A stretch of DNA of 64,000 nucleotides, from the NCBI GenBank assembly GCA_047967505.1, contig CM106539.1; one strand, given 5' to 3'. The stretch's first letter is position 1. The number at the start of each line of letters is the position of its first letter. The notes below the pieces were generated by a model. It was not told the DNA's origin and made no database searches. It saw only the letters and a program-made list of their open reading frames with translations. Shown here in pieces: positions 9,901-22,930 of the stretch. The translations under genes and the position numbers were made by a program. Source of the DNA: Dipteris shenzhenensis. Its lineage: Eukaryota > Polypodiophyta > Polypodiopsida > Gleicheniales.

Positions 9901-12900
9901 GAGACACGTCTTCCTATAATTCCCAAACTCTCAATCAGCACATATTTGGGTCTTGGAAGTACCTCTTGCTGCCCAAAAATTTCTACTAGACTTTTAAAAA
10001 AATGATCTTGTTGCATGCCGTAGTGATTGTGCAACAGTAGAATTGCAGGAGAGGGATTAGGAGGGATGCCCAATGAGGTATCTCCCATTTGAAGAGCCCA
10101 ACGTTGATTGCTCTGCTGGACTCTCTTCTTTTCTCAGCGCAAGAAAGACAGCCCAGAATTTCTCTGTCTGTTTCAAGGCTTGCAAGCTCATCAGTGCAAG
10201 ATTGTTAATGGCCTACAAAATTTGATCTCAGAGAGATTGGTTAAAATAGCCTACAAAATCAATAACAGGCCTCATTAACCCCTCTCGAAAATCAGAGCAG
10301 TCTTCGTGGGAACGTGTATCTACAATGCTGCCCTCCTACTGGCATTCCAACTCTACCTGCATTGAAAGGTCCCTCATAGACACCTTCATAGCTGACACTT
10401 TAGCCAACTGATGTTGGAGGGCTTCCATAACTATTCCTGTACTGAAACTTGTTCTGTCGTGGCCAACCACAATCGGCAGTCACCACCATCGTTGTTGCAC
10501 GCAAGCTTATGGCAGGTCCCTTTAGCTTCTCCATCAACACCTTTTTTCTTATTTGATCCCAGTTCCTCATCAACCCCAAAGTCTCTCGGAAGGGGGTCTC
10601 GACTCATGCTCATACTCCAAACGTCCTCAGAACGTTCCAATCAAACAACTCTCAAAATGACACCCCGAGAAGAAAGTAGAGCAGGGAGTGATAGTAGATA
10701 GTGCAAGAGAAAAAGAGAGAGCCGGGTTGCTATCTTCTGTATGCGTTGTAGAGCATCACATAATGGAAGGGGAATCTAGACTCATTTCGTGCCCTACATT
10801 TTGCTTCACACTCTGATTACGTTGAATGCAGTTTACACCCTTCTTGCATGTGTTTATTCAATTGCAATTCAATATGCAAGTGCTTCTATTTTCAAGTTTC
10901 ATCCTTCGATCATTAGTGTAGCTCGATCGATTGAGCCATTCAATCAATTGTAATGATTCAGCCATCCATTGATCCGGTATTCGTCTACACTTGTAAATCT
11001 TCCCTTTGGTTGCGGGCGATACGATTTGTTTGTTGATCTGTGCATTCCTTGCGCCGGTGCTTCGCATTGTTTGTTTATTGGACACCCGAAGGGCTCAGAG
11101 AGTTCTTCCAGCTACACTTGATTGCCATCTTTCGTCACCCGGGCTGCCTTGACACAACAGTCTCGAGTTCCTCTGGTCCTTAAAAGGCAAATCCTCTAAA
11201 TTCCTTCCCTTGGATCCAGCGACCCAGAGGGGCCGCGTGTCAACAATAGGAAGAACCAAGTGTGAAGTGTCCCAAACGTCTGCCGTATAGCCGTGCTAAC
11301 CTCCTCGACACCCCAACAAAAGGCTGGCAGGATGAAGAGGTTCTACATCATTCAATATATCGAATGACCACAAAATTACCATGCACATGAGGCATTTCTC
11401 CTCCAATGTTCAACATCCTTGGCATCAATTACATGCCACGAGGGGGAGGGCCAATGCGCTGACAATGTGCCAACAGATCTGAAGCGTGCACGCTTTTGAG
11501 TAGCTCAAAGATTTGGCTTGAGAGTCCATGTCATCGAAGAGTGCCAAGGAATGGACCCAGTCACCAAAAAGCCAATGGGTAAGCCAACAGCTTGCACTTG
11601 CTTGTGCCTAAAAACAATTCCAATGTTCAAGATTGAAGGTCAGCAAGAGAGTCTTTCCAATATTCAGCATATCAATGGAATTTCATGCTTCGGTTTGTTT
11701 GAGGACCACAACCATCAACCTGGCATGAAATTCTGCTTTGGACTACGATCGATTCCAGCATTTTGGGTGACCCAAATGGGACATTCTTTCCAACCATGAG
11801 TTTCAGTGGCCAAATCTGAGCAGCTGTCAGCCAAAGATCCGGCAACATACATTCGAATATCATAAGCGCCAATGTTCAATCCTACAAAACCAATTGCAGA
11901 CTAGAACTCTCTGGACTAAATGCAAATCAAAAAGCTGCAAGGAGCCCATGGGCTGTCACGTAGATGGGCATGGTGAAGCCAGCAATTGTTGCATCCAACA
12001 CTTGCAAAACACACTCCACATATAAATTATCGTGACACGCTTTGTTTCTAGCTCAATATTGGTGGCTAAGCCTTATACCTGCAGCAATATGCCATGAGAT
12101 GAAAAGCTAACACCTAATGGTTAGCAAAGGCTTAATAAAGTAACCATCAAGGATTAACACAAAGAAATGTGAGCTTTGCCAATGCCTTAAATAAACAATA
12201 TTTCCGTGAGTATAGAGATGGACTGAGGCTTAGTATGTCAAGAATGTTGCCTAGTCATGGGCCACCTCATTAACACCTTAGTATGTCAGAAGGTTTTACT
12301 AAAAAGGTCTTTTTCACATATAATCAATTCAGATTCTGTGTGAATACATTCAATAATGTTAAACCCAGTTTCCCAAAAGTAAACCTCAGGTAAGAATGTA
12401 AGTCCAATAACCCCAATAGAATAAAACTTGTTTTTCACAAATCTCTCTGCAATCAAGTGGAAAGGAGCTTCAAAACGTGAGCGAATTATATTTATAACAC
12501 CTAGACTATTTACGTTTTTTAATTAAAGAACATCTACTACAGCACATGAACTACAAAGCCTGCTCAACAGAATCCTAAAGGATAGCTAGATTGCATTGAG
12601 TTCATGAATGTCATAACCATGGAGTTGAAGTTTTCAATATATAGACTTGAGTGACCACATTCTATGGCATATCTCCGCATTATGAATCTTCAAATATGAG
12701 ATTCCCACTCTTTCATAGACCGGTGGGAAATTTGTTCCTTCTAAAAGAACGCATCTCAGGGAAACAAATGGCCGAAACTTAATGACCATCTGCAAACAAT
12801 TGAATCCCACAAACTTCAGTCTGCCAGGATGCATACATAAGTAAAAAATGTCCTTTTATTCCTGGTAATTAGGATGCCAACCCCAAATATGTGAACTATA

Positions 12901-13177
12901 TGTTTCATAAGAAAGACAGCCCTATTAGTGAAGATACTAGCCTCTTGTATTAATACATGAAAAGACCATAACAGAAGAATTTAGTCATTTACATATCATC
13001 CTTTACATGCATCCATGCTGATTAAGCATTCGCAGCACTTAAATGGCCCTGGCCATTGACTCAATAGTGTTTCCTTTTAAGAACATTATCCTCCACCGAT
13101 CTGAAAACTTGATGCTATTACAATGGATAATAAACACAAGTATCACGGCTGGAACATTTGGCAGTTCCAGTGCCCAA
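9900..13177. other. Unrecognised intergenic sequence downstream of the host gene
   Basis: Only short open frames with no recognisable domain. The last few hundred bases before 13177 should contain the 3' UTR and poly-A signal of the minus-strand gene, but I could not fix their positions. Confidence 0.4.
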
Positions 13178-15110
13178 TCAATGTCTAGTATCAATTCTGT
13201 ACAGTTGGTATGCTACAGCAACGCATGCAGCTGCTCCCAAGACAGACAATGCTGCCAGACTGTCCTCCCTTTCCCATGACTCAAGCCACCAGGATGCTTG
13301 CCACCATCTAGGATTAGAGCGAGACTTCCTGTTGCAGCCACTGGAATCTCCTTTCCTCTGAAAACTACTTCCTTCATTAGTTCTCTGGAGACCATCTGTG
13401 CCTACAATATTCTTTCCATTTGGAAGGCCATTGATCTGTTTTTCAACTTGGCAGTTCTCATTCCTACTAGAAGGCAGAGCACCATAAGAATGAAGCACAG
13501 GATTCTGCACAGCTTGTTCAGCTTCAACATCCAATGTTCCAGGACCACCTCTGCATAGTGAGAAAATTATTGAAAAGAAAATATCATCACACTTTGCACA
13601 ATGTTCAGAACAGTAGGGGTAACCTTCACCACAACAAACAGAACAACTCACCTCCAGCCCGCATCAGCAATATAACCTTTGCCAAAGCATTCATCCAAAA
13701 CGATAGGCACATCCTCTGGAGTGACGTATCCATAGCTGATAAAACCACACGCTAAGAGTCAGGACAAGAAACCTGGTCTCCACTGGACTTCCTTAAACAA
13801 AAATACAACAGTAATGGGAAACAGACCAACCAATTAGTAAAACATTCTCCTAGACCAAATACAAGACTGTCTTACCAATGACCTATGACTTCACCAGCAG
13901 GATTTGACGTGTAGATGATCAAGTTCCCTGCATACTTATGACCTCCTACATGAGAGCAAGGCCTAACAAACACATAGCCACCAAGTTCTCGAGCAGAAAT
14001 CTCTTCTTTTAATCTCCCAATGATGATAGGACCAGAAACCCCACATCGAGCATCATGACTTCCATGTGCACACACAAAAATATGAGTACCCAAGAGCTTC
14101 TCTGGCCTTCCTGATAACCATTCTCGATTATGAACTAGTACCTCTTCAACAAAAGTATCCACATCGAAATGAGTTAAGCTCCTGCAACATGGATCGAGGA
14201 CAAAATTCAAGGTCTAAAAGTTTTAAGCGGCTGGAACGCTCCGCTTGCACTCGATATTTAATGCATTGGCTATTGTCACTCGAGATTCTAGACGAGAATA
14301 AGCAACAGAACTTGAGCCTTAGACTTCAACTGGTCCTGAGCGCACTGCATTGGGTATATTTACAATAAGCCTGCAGCAATATCACGCTTCTCACCTGTAA
14401 CGGACCATGTCAGGGAAAATCATTATGTCTCCGTTTGAAGAGTCGGTGCCATCACGCCCTTCACATATGGTTAATCGGGTCTGTTCCAGCAACGCGCTCA
14501 TAAGTCCTTACAAGCTTTCAATAAAGGCGGTTCATCAAACTTCACTCGTACGTTAGCCTAACGCAGATCCTTGTAGAAAACGAATGATGACGAGCGCGAA
14601 AAACGCTGATTACAACGTCGATAAATAATGGTAAAGAACACCATGAAATCTAATCCGATTGCGAAAACCTACCGCTCAAGAACGAAGCGTAAGGCCTTAT
14701 TTCCATAATAATCCGAATATTATGCAGTAGCTAGGCACAAGTTTTCCTACCTTCATTGTCATTTCGTTCTTTCGGGCCTTGATTGCGGCTGCCAAATAAC
14801 GAGGAAGCCGATCGAACTCCGCTGCCTCCACCAGCGGCGGCCAGCTTTGTGGCTCCTTGTAGCAGAGAAAAACATGACGCTCGCCTAACTGGACGCTGTT
14901 GAGAGAGGAGGAGGCGTTGGTGGAGCAGAGGGCAAAACCAAAGCCGTACTCAGCGAGGTCGTCACCGTTGATGGGAAAGACAGGAGCGGCGGAATCCGCA
15001 ACAAGACAGGAAGAGGCCACAACAGGGGGAGAGCAGTCGGCGTTCAAGCTACCAGATCCGAGGGACTCGAAGCTTTGAGGCTCGCGGAAGCACGGCGGGG
15101 CAGAGGCCAT
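13178..15110 (-). CDS. Sucrase/ferredoxin-like protein (Apd1-type [2Fe-2S] thioredoxin-like fold), five exons
   Basis: Host gene. Exons on the minus strand: 15110-14751, 14480-14395, 14181-13876, 13735-13652, 13550-13178. All introns are GT-AG and phases join in frame, giving 402 residues, close to plant homologues of about 410-440. ATG at 15110; stop at 13180-13178. The N-terminus is Ser/Ala-rich; conserved blocks follow: HVFLCYKEPQSWPP, TICEGRDGTDSSNGDI, GTHIFVCAHGSHDARCG, PCSHVGGHKYAGN. C186-x8-C195 and H226-x3-H230 match the two Cys plus two His [2Fe-2S] ligands known for Apd1/Aim32. GYVTPEDVP follows. A Trp-rich segment precedes a hydrophobic stretch at about 376-396 that may anchor the protein in a membrane. 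The exon 3/4 junction codes Cys where homologues I recall have Trp (GHWYGYVTP). The family name is historical: sucrase activity is not expected; a redox or iron-sulfur role is inferred. Confidence 0.92.
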
Positions 15111-15560
15111 GTGAACGGGAGCAGAAAGCTAGAACGGAGGAGCAAAAGATTGGGAGCAAGGGCAGGCGCAAAATCAAGGAGGAAGAGGGGAGGGACGCGG
15201 GAGGGGCGCCATAGCTGGGGCTTGGCGAGCTTCGGAGCTTCTAGATCGCCTCCTTGCTGCTGCTGCTGCTGCTGCTGCTGTTGCTGCTGGCGGGGGGTGA
15301 AAATGGCAGGTCGCAAGCCAGGGATTCAACACGGCACCATAGCCAAGAGCTTGAAGACAGAGTGGTTTGTCGGGGATGCCGCCATAGCCGGAACAGCTAG
15401 GTTGCTGCGGACATCGAAATCCACAAAAGCGAGGAAGAGATCCGGGAATTCGTCGTCTTCTTTTCTTCGGCTTGGTCGAAAGCCTGTTGTTGCTTAAATC
15501 GTTGCGGCCAAGGAGGACTGTGGAAGACGAGAGCTACAGCGAAGGCATGATGATGATTCA
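15111..15560 (-). promoter_or_regulatory. Probable 5' UTR/promoter region with CAG repeat
   Basis: GC-rich sequence directly upstream of the sucrase/ferredoxin-like gene, in contrast to the AT-rich surroundings. It contains a (CAG)n tract of about 11-12 units read on the gene strand (15255-15289), with one interruption. No clear TATA box was assigned. Plus-strand open frames over this stretch look like GC-driven artefacts. Confidence 0.45.
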
Positions 15561-15719
15561 CAGAGAGAGTGCTACGAAAAGCTCCAGCAGGAACTGGAAA
15601 TCATAACTGCGAGGGGGGGTGGGAGGAAGCGCGTGAAGTGATAGAAAGGGACGAAGAGCTTACAAGGAGCTTGAAAGAAGAAGATGATCTTCACAGAGCC
15701 GCCATAGCTAAGCACCTTC

Positions 15720-15900
15720 AGCTCCTTCTTCTTCTTCTTCTTCTTCCTCCACAGAAAAAAAATGTACCCTTTTCGGTAAACCCCTCTTCTTCTTCTTCAT
15801 CTGTTCTTTTTTTTTTTTTTGCCCCCCTTCATTTTTCAAACCACATCAGTTTTCTCTTTTTTCCTTTTCCTGCTTTTCCCCCCCCCCCCCCCCCCCTCCC
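15720..15900. repeat. Polypyrimidine tract with 19-base C run
   Basis: (CTT)n near 15722-15750, a T run near 15808-15821 and an uninterrupted run of 19 C at 15878-15896. Strong strand asymmetry upstream of the host gene; it could form triplex or i-motif structures. Confidence 0.85.
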
Positions 15901-17560
15901 TTTCACCCTAACCTTGGTTTGCCACCTGGGTTCAACATAACATCATCCCTGGCTATCCTCCCTACCCCCTTCTACTCTTACTTCCCTATCAATGCCTCCC
16001 CCACACGCCGCACTCGCCCCTTGCCGTCCAATCGTAAAAAGACCTTTCTTTTGACAACGGAACATGGCCCGTGCTGCCTCTCGTCGCTCTCTTTGTGTAA
16101 GACAACGCTCCCTCGGCCTTTTCACTAAGATCTTCCGGAGCGCCTTGTAGAAGCTCACACCATTACGATTAGATGCTTACACCGTCGAGGGTCCAGGTCA
16201 GCACATGCAAGTCATTGGCAAACACAACTTGGCAACAGTCCTTCTCATAGCATCCCATGTGTAACACTAAAGAATTTCAAAGATGTAGGATGATGATGTG
16301 TTGGTTGAAAATCGAGTGAGTTGTGGCCCTCACTACTAACTTGATGTTTGTGAAAGGCCTTGGATCGACAACTCAAAGGTACCACCCCTCACCCATCTTT
16401 ATTCATGTGAAAGGCCTCCCCAAAAATATCATAAAGATGGATATCACTCACCCCAAGAATGTCTAAAGCACCACACCGATGCCTACAATGCCATGTCCGA
16501 ACAATGGCAACAAATGTTCCTAAGCAAACATCAATATCCACTTCTTATCTTTTTCACCTGCTTGCTATGGAGCATACAAGTTGTGAAAAATGACTAAGTT
16601 TCAAGGGATACAGCATGGACCAATACTTTGGTGTCTCTTCATGGACATCTCCACCCGAGCGGTGGACAGTGGAGTAGGTTGCTTCTACTCAACAGTTGTC
16701 ACATAAATCAACAACCAAGAATCTGTAATGCTAGAGCAAAATAGCAACCTTGGCTTGAAAAAATCTACACATATGCATATCACATGCATCATGCCTACCG
16801 TCGCCATTACCTATGGTCTAAGGTGGTTGTGTTACAGGTAAATAAGGCCCTCCTAATTCCAAAGTGACGGGGAAACTTACCCCAGCAAATCAACATTTTT
16901 GGCCCCTTCCATGATAAATAATATTCGATCCCTAAAAGCAAGAAAATACACCCCTTTTTTTCCTCAAAAAGGCACAAACAAAAATATCATGTTAATTTCC
17001 TTTTACTTCCCTTGCAACATTTTAGGCACCCCCCCTTTGTCACCTATCTAGAGTACATGTGCCACCATTCCCAAATCATTTGTTCCCTCCAACAGCACCT
17101 TAAGAGACAGCCTTACATCCCCTTGATACCCCCACCAATATCATCCTCCCTTGTCTGTCCCCTTTTTCCCCTACGTTCTAATTCTCCTACATTGCCATTT
17201 TGGCACTTTGCTATCGACATTCAATACCCCCTCCATATCGTGCCAACAGCTCACATTTTGCCACCTCAACACATGTACCTTTGTGTAGCATGATTCTTCA
17301 CTGCCTAGCACTTTTTTCGCATCCCACTATGAGATAGCAAAGTAGTCATCCCACTACCCCCATGACACTTTGTCCACTAGCCATAGCATAATGAGTGAAG
17401 GAGGACTTCTTTTGTTTATCTCAGTTAAACCATTCATACGTGTGTCTCAAGATTCTCTTTCAAAAATCAGCTCCAACTTGGGAGGATATGGAATAAATTT
17501 TAGATTGGAATTCAAATTCATGTTTTTCCCTTCCTTTCCCTCTCCCACATAGTCACAAAA
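15900..17560. other. No recognised gene
   Basis: C-rich on the plus strand (CCCC-T tracts, CCACC-rich), without motifs I can assign. Confidence 0.3.
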
Positions 17561-17564
17561 TGGC

Positions 17565-17565
17565 C

Positions 17566-17601
<36 letters not shown>

Positions 17602-18050
17602 TAACATGCATGCATGCGTGCATGCATTTCGGTGTGGGCATAAGTCTACACGTGGGTGTGCATGTGTGTGTGTGTGCGTGTACATTTGCACGAGGACGAG
17701 CATAACATGAGCATGTGTCCATGTATGTGCACACATGTGGGCATGTATATGTAGGTACGTGCTCATGACATGAGTATGTGCATGTGCACACATGTTGGCA
17801 TGCATATCTATGTACATGCATCCACATGCACGTTTACATATTTGTGTGTCCATGTTTGTGTATGTTTGTGATGGAAGGCATATGCATGTTCTTGATCATG
17901 GGCGTATGTGTGCATGCGAATAAGTGCATGTGTGCACGTGTGCATGCATTACATGTGTAAGCACACATATGTGCATGCACGCTTGTGGTGCGATTGCACA
18001 CACTCATGTGCATGTGCACACATGCTACATGTGTGTGACACATGCACAAG
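17565..18050. repeat. (CT)n followed by a long alternating purine-pyrimidine tract
   Basis: (CT)n at about 17570-17597, then some 430 bases of degenerate TG/CA/TGCA alternation (CATGCATGCATGCGTGCATG near the start; TGTGTGTGTGTGCGTG near 17660; GCATGTGTGCACGTGTGCATG near 17925). Such sequence favours left-handed Z-DNA and small cruciforms. The open frames on it are composition artefacts. Confidence 0.8.
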
Positions 18051-18480
18051 ATGAGATTTACCAAAGTCATAAAAACAATATGCACAAGATGAGATGAGAT
18101 TTATAGGAATCATAAACAATAGCCTAACACTTTTATAATGTAATATTACAATCACATGATTCAACAAGTACAAGTTTTACAAGTAAACATTGAACTACAC
18201 CATGTACATCTTAGTTTAGTGGCATTCATTCTTCTTTATATATAGAACTTTATTTTACTAAACTTATGAAACCATGTCTACGTACACATAACCTTAAGTG
18301 TGAAGAAACATGCTTAAGGTTCTTCCATTCAAATAGGAAAAATGAGGGAAAAGGGGAACAAATGCAAAAATGTAGAATAATGTGGAGTATAAATCGAGCC
18401 AATTTGAAATTTTTTATGACTCTTTTTCATCTTTGGTTGCATAAGCCTTTGTTAACCATTTAGTTTTGATGTATATGATC

Positions 18481-18665
18481 CCAATGGGGTAACTAATACA
18501 TGCATTGGTACACAATGATACTTATGGATTGACTTTTATAAAAAATTAATAATGAATGGTACACAAAATTCACCCAATGGGGTAATTAATACATGTATTG
18601 GTACATAATGATACTTATGGATTGACTTTTATAAAAAATTAATAACGAATGGTACACAATGATGA
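18481..18665. repeat. 93-bp tandem duplication
   Basis: Copies start at 18481 and 18574 (CCAATGGGGTAAxTAATACATG) and stay nearly identical, including GGATTGACTTTTATAAAAAA. Confidence 0.85.
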
Positions 18666-18779
18666 TTAAAACAAAACAAATGCATCTCCTTTGAGGCCTT
18701 TTTGACCCTTCCACCTCATCATCCCTGCAATTTTTAGCTCCAAATAGAATCGACGACCTGTTCGTCGCCATCCACGATC

Positions 18780-19330
18780 GGCACTCTACAAAAAAGGCAT
18801 CAAGACGTGGGCGGACCTATGGGATATGCGGTGTGTGGACTAGCTCAACATGGACCAGCTTCAGATCAAATTCGCCATGACAGAGGGAGAGTCCGACTTG
18901 CTTCAGGCAGTCCTGGATAGAATTTCGGAGTCGTGGGCATCGAATTGCATCACCTCACCGTCGGAATGGAAGGCCAATTAGTGCGGATCGGTAAGACACC
19001 CCTATGTAAAATTGCAATGAGGACTATTACAAGTAGTTGACTTCTGAGGAGGCACAATTCATGATGCTTAATAAGAAGTGGGGTTTTAGGCGTAGATTGA
19101 AATGGTGGCAGAAGAGACTGGAGAAAATTTGAAAAGGTTGTAGGGTGGGGAAGAATCTTTGGCAATCAGCAACCTTTTATCCATGAAACTCCATAAGAAG
19201 TAATTGGTGCCATCAAGCTTGTTCTTTTGAGACAAAGCTCCACCAAGTAAGCTATCGTTCGGAGCTAATGCTATACAAACTGCCCATAAATTTCACTTAT
19301 TGTGAATGGTTTCTACACCTGTCACCAGCA
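18780..19330 (+). pseudogene. LINE ORF2 3' fragment
   Basis: The plus-strand translation opens with GIKTWADLWD and continues to a KKLVPSSLFF-x-DKAPP block, resembling the region just before and within the zf-RVT domain of plant L1 elements (family pattern: L-F-W-x-DKAP then C-x2-CG). The zinc ligands are not preserved and stops are frequent. The two LINE remnants in the window do not overlap in content enough to say whether they are one family. Confidence 0.5.
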
Positions 19331-19619
19331 AAATATATTGACCCAACAAGCCAATGCTTTAAACAAGTGCAAATTGAATGTACCTAGGTGCAAATAAGGC
19401 ACAAGCAATGACAAAACTGGCAAAAAGAGAGCAAGGCCCCATACTCTTTTTGTAAGTGCCAATTTTTGCAACTCTTCTTGAGTGCTTGCACCTACAAATG
19501 ATATTCCTATGGTACGATGGCTTGCAATGAACTCAAAATTCAAGCAAAAAGAAATCAATTTTTGTGTTGAGATGTATTGTTAATTGAGCAAAAAGACTAC
19601 ATACTCAAAAGCCAATGTG

Positions 19620-19930
19620 TAGATTTTGGTTAACAGTCAATCACCATGCAACCATCGAACAACAATCATCAAACCATCATGAAACCATTAGTAAAAGTTG
19701 TCAACCACCATGCTGGTTAGTAGGCAACCAAAAAAATACCATGAAACCACCGAGTAACCACAAGGAACCACCATGGTTGTTCATGTCAACGATCAATCAC
19801 CATGCTGGTTTGGGTCAACCACCACATACCACCGAGAACCCTCGTAGTTGTTTGTGGTCAATAGTCAACCACCATGCTGATCAATGGGCAACCACCACAC
19901 TACCATGCTTGTTTGCAACCATTTTGCTTA
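19620..19930. repeat. Degenerate CAACCACCATG minisatellite
   Basis: Many imperfect copies of CAACCACCATGCTGGTT-like units, spaced about 50-70 bases. The ORF through it is repeat-derived. Confidence 0.7.
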
Positions 19931-20104
19931 ATTGGGTAAAAACTTGAAAAGCAAAGATTTTGATTTTGGAGTAATATTGTGTGACAATATCCTTGGGGCA
20001 CTTTTCCCCTCCAATGAGGATGTTTTCTACTCTAGTGTTACTATTAGGGTTAGAGTACCTACTTTTCTCTGTGACACACACTCTCTTGCAATAGAGTTTC
20101 ACTC

Positions 20105-20130
20105 TAACATTTGGCATCAGAGCATAAGAT
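20105..20130 (+). other. Possible copia primer-binding site (initiator Met tRNA type)
   Basis: TTTGGCATCAGAGCATAAG resembles the plant copia PBS TTGGTATCAGAGC with one change. It follows ACTCTAACA, which could be an LTR end. No matching internal domains follow closely on the plus strand, so this is weak. Confidence 0.35.
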
Positions 20131-22060
20131 GCTAGCCTTTCTATTCTTAAGTGTACACTCCAATGCTTGGATCTTTGTGATTGCCAATCACTTGGCTGGG
20201 AGAAGACATTTGTATTCAATGGACTAGACTTCTTCTAATTTAGGTCATCTTCAACCTCGGCTCATTTTTTCTCAATAGAGAATTTATAGCACTATTTAAG
20301 TCATTTTGCTTCTCTACAAAGGCCAAGCTTGTTCTACAACACTTCAATCTTATCTTTGATGTCATTTCCCTTTATATTGGCTAGGAAAAAATGTTCTTGG
20401 AGTCACTACATCAACATACAAAATCCCTTGCATAGCATTGTTCATAGCAACAATTGCAAAGTGCTATAACTTTTGATCTAAAGATCAAAACAAGGTCATT
20501 CTATCACTCACATTGAATGAATTGATCTCTTCTACAACTCCTCATGAGTTTTTATGTGGTTTAAAACCTCCTATACGAACTTTAGGATAACTCATTTTTT
20601 GTCTAATATATACGTCGATGGGCGTATATTTTTGGAACCTGAGAAATCAATATAAATATCACACATGTATATATCACACAAAGAAGCACCAGTAGGTTGA
20701 TGGGATTAGCACTACTAGGCACAAAATCTAGGCTAGGATGGATTGGCTCTAGGCATAAAAGCTAGCAAGTGGCAATAGCGAACCTAAATGAGCTAAGTTT
20801 GGTTTTTCTTTTGTATAAGTAATCATGATTTTCCTAATATGATTTTGTGAGAGACCTTGATTATAGGAAGTGCTAATCAAGTGCTCATGGCCACTCACAG
20901 ATAGCTGGCATGCCCAAAAACTTTTGATAAGTGCATGTGATGAGGATGATCAATACTGAGGGAAGCACTGGAAGATGAGCACACTTTATCGGAGTCTCTA
21001 TGATAAAGTTAGCGTTGCATGGAATCTAGGAGTTCGCATGAGAAGTCAACAACAAAGGGTCAATTAACTACATCCCCGGCCCAATGGATTACATGGAGAT
21101 ATATTTATAAAAATTTTAAAGAGCAAAAGTACGTTGCTTGCGTACATGTCAACGAAAAAAAGATTTGAGGTCTTTCATGAAGAGTGAATCTTAGAGAGAG
21201 TTCTAGCATCCAAAAGCTATGGAGGTCGTGTTTCTATATGGACGAGCTGATTTGGGAGACTAAGGGCTATTTTTGGAAGAGTTCCTAGTACAAGAGAGCT
21301 TTGGGAGCTACTCTATACATGTAGTCTTTGCAGATAAGCCAGCAGTGTAGAGACGATATTGGAGCTACACATAGAATTATAGCATGCTTTCCAAAGGAAG
21401 GTTGTAGAGAAGATTATGAGCTACTTTTCAGTTTTACAGTGGATCAATCCAACCTTTGTATCAAATTTTATCGCTTCTACAAGGCGCCTGGCAAGTAGTT
21501 GAGAGATATTGCACCAAATTTTGGCTAAATTGGCTTTGGTTTCTACGTGTTGTTATGGGCTTGTGTATACAGATGTAGGAAGAGAGTTCAAGTTGTGTTG
21601 TGGTGTAAGGTTTCTTGTTCTTACACAAAATTTGGTGTTGACATTTTGGAGTTTTTTGGAAGGAGTGCCTTGGTGCTGCCAAGAGCTTTTCATAGGTTGT
21701 TGCAGGTTGCTAGCTTGCAAGCATGTTATCAAGTTCAAGCCAAAGGTTTCATGCGATGAGAAGCAAGTGTTTGGGAAATTCTGTGAAGATTTGAGGAAAT
21801 TAGTTGTGGAGAAGCAATGGCAAATTGATTTGTAGGATTGACATATGTACTAGAGACGTGTTCAGAGGTTATGTGGGCACCAATTGTTCAATGTGTAGGA
21901 GGGAGCTTCCTATTTGATCTGTGGGGTTTTCCTACCAGTTTTGTGGTTTCTTTTGGTTTTTTGTGATTTGATGAGTAGATTGCCTTCTTGCTTCAGATTT
22001 CTCAGATCTTCTGGTTTATGAGGAGTTGATGAGGGCATATGCTCAAATTTTATATGGAAT
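20130..22060. other. No recognised gene
   Basis: AT-rich, with one plus-strand open frame (21509-21835) of unknown character, rich in Cys, Leu and Val. Possibly leader or untranslated sequence of a decayed LTR element. Confidence 0.3.
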
Positions 22061-22079
22061 GTGGCTTAGATTTGATGCT

Positions 22080-22930
22080 ATAAAGGCAGTTTCCTTGTTG
22101 CTCTACCCATCCTATTAGCATTTGTATGCTTTCTGATCCTATGCATAAACGATAAACACATATTTTTTATTTTTTGTATACATCTTAGTCCTCTTCTCAT
22201 TTGGTGTATGCATGTATGTAATGCATCCTAAAATCTTCAAGTGTCCTCTATCAGCAGTCTTAAAGCCGGTCAACCCGATCTCAGTTATACTATCATTTAT
22301 GGTTGCTCCAAGTGTAATGTTTAAGATGTACACTCCATGATTCTAGTATGATGCTATACTCTTCTCATTCAATTTAGCCCTATCACTTCATCTCTCAACT
22401 AACCATCAAATGCATAAGAGGTACTCACCTCCACCATCTATCCTTAGGCACTAATCCACAAGAGCTTTAAACTCTTTGAGCTTTCCAAGAGCTCCACCCT
22501 TCTCTTTCAAGAATTAGATTAATGTAATGCTCCTAAAATCATTAATGACAGTGAAGTAATATATCCTTCCATCGATAGGATTGCATTTGTGTAGGCCTAC
22601 CCTAAATATCAGTGTGCAAAATTTCCAAAGGCCTTTTGTTCATTTGACCTTCCTTGGGGAATGGCAACCTTGCCTACTTCCCCAACTGACATGCATCACA
22701 TACATGTGAAATTCCTTTTTGTCTTTTCAGACCTTTCAACGTTTGATACCCTTTTTTCTTTTCATACCTTTCAACTTTTGAATATTCACATGCCCAATTC
22801 TCTTATGACACACATTAATGTCTAACACACACCAATGATTATGTGAAAACATGGAGGAATTCATTTTTGAACACCCACATCCAAAGTACTCAATCTTCCT
22901 TCCTGATGACCCTATGTAATGATCTTGCAT
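22080..22930 (-). pseudogene. Ty1/copia GAG-pre-integrase and integrase remnant
   Basis: Minus-strand broken frames match copia: CHKRIGHVNIQKLKGM (GAG-pre-integrase, normally starting W-H-K-R) near 22790-22830, RYYFTVINDF-like text near 22560 (catalytic Asp block, normally FIDD), and near 22150-22230 LGCITYMHTPNEKRTKM, the FGCxAYxHxPxxxRxKLD region after the integrase core. Several stops; no LTR was identified for it. Confidence 0.75.

Noticed and set aside
15075-15497. Plus-strand frame antisense to the start of the sucrase/ferredoxin-like gene
   Set aside because: Arg/Gly/Cys-rich translation of GC-rich DNA and of the CAG repeat; the minus-strand gene explains the region.
17447-18173. His/Cys-rich small proteins on either strand
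   Set aside because: Produced by the TG/CA alternation; start and stop positions follow repeat composition.
19615-19947. Open frame with repeated NHHA units
   Set aside because: Translation of the CAACCACCATG minisatellite; no conserved domain.
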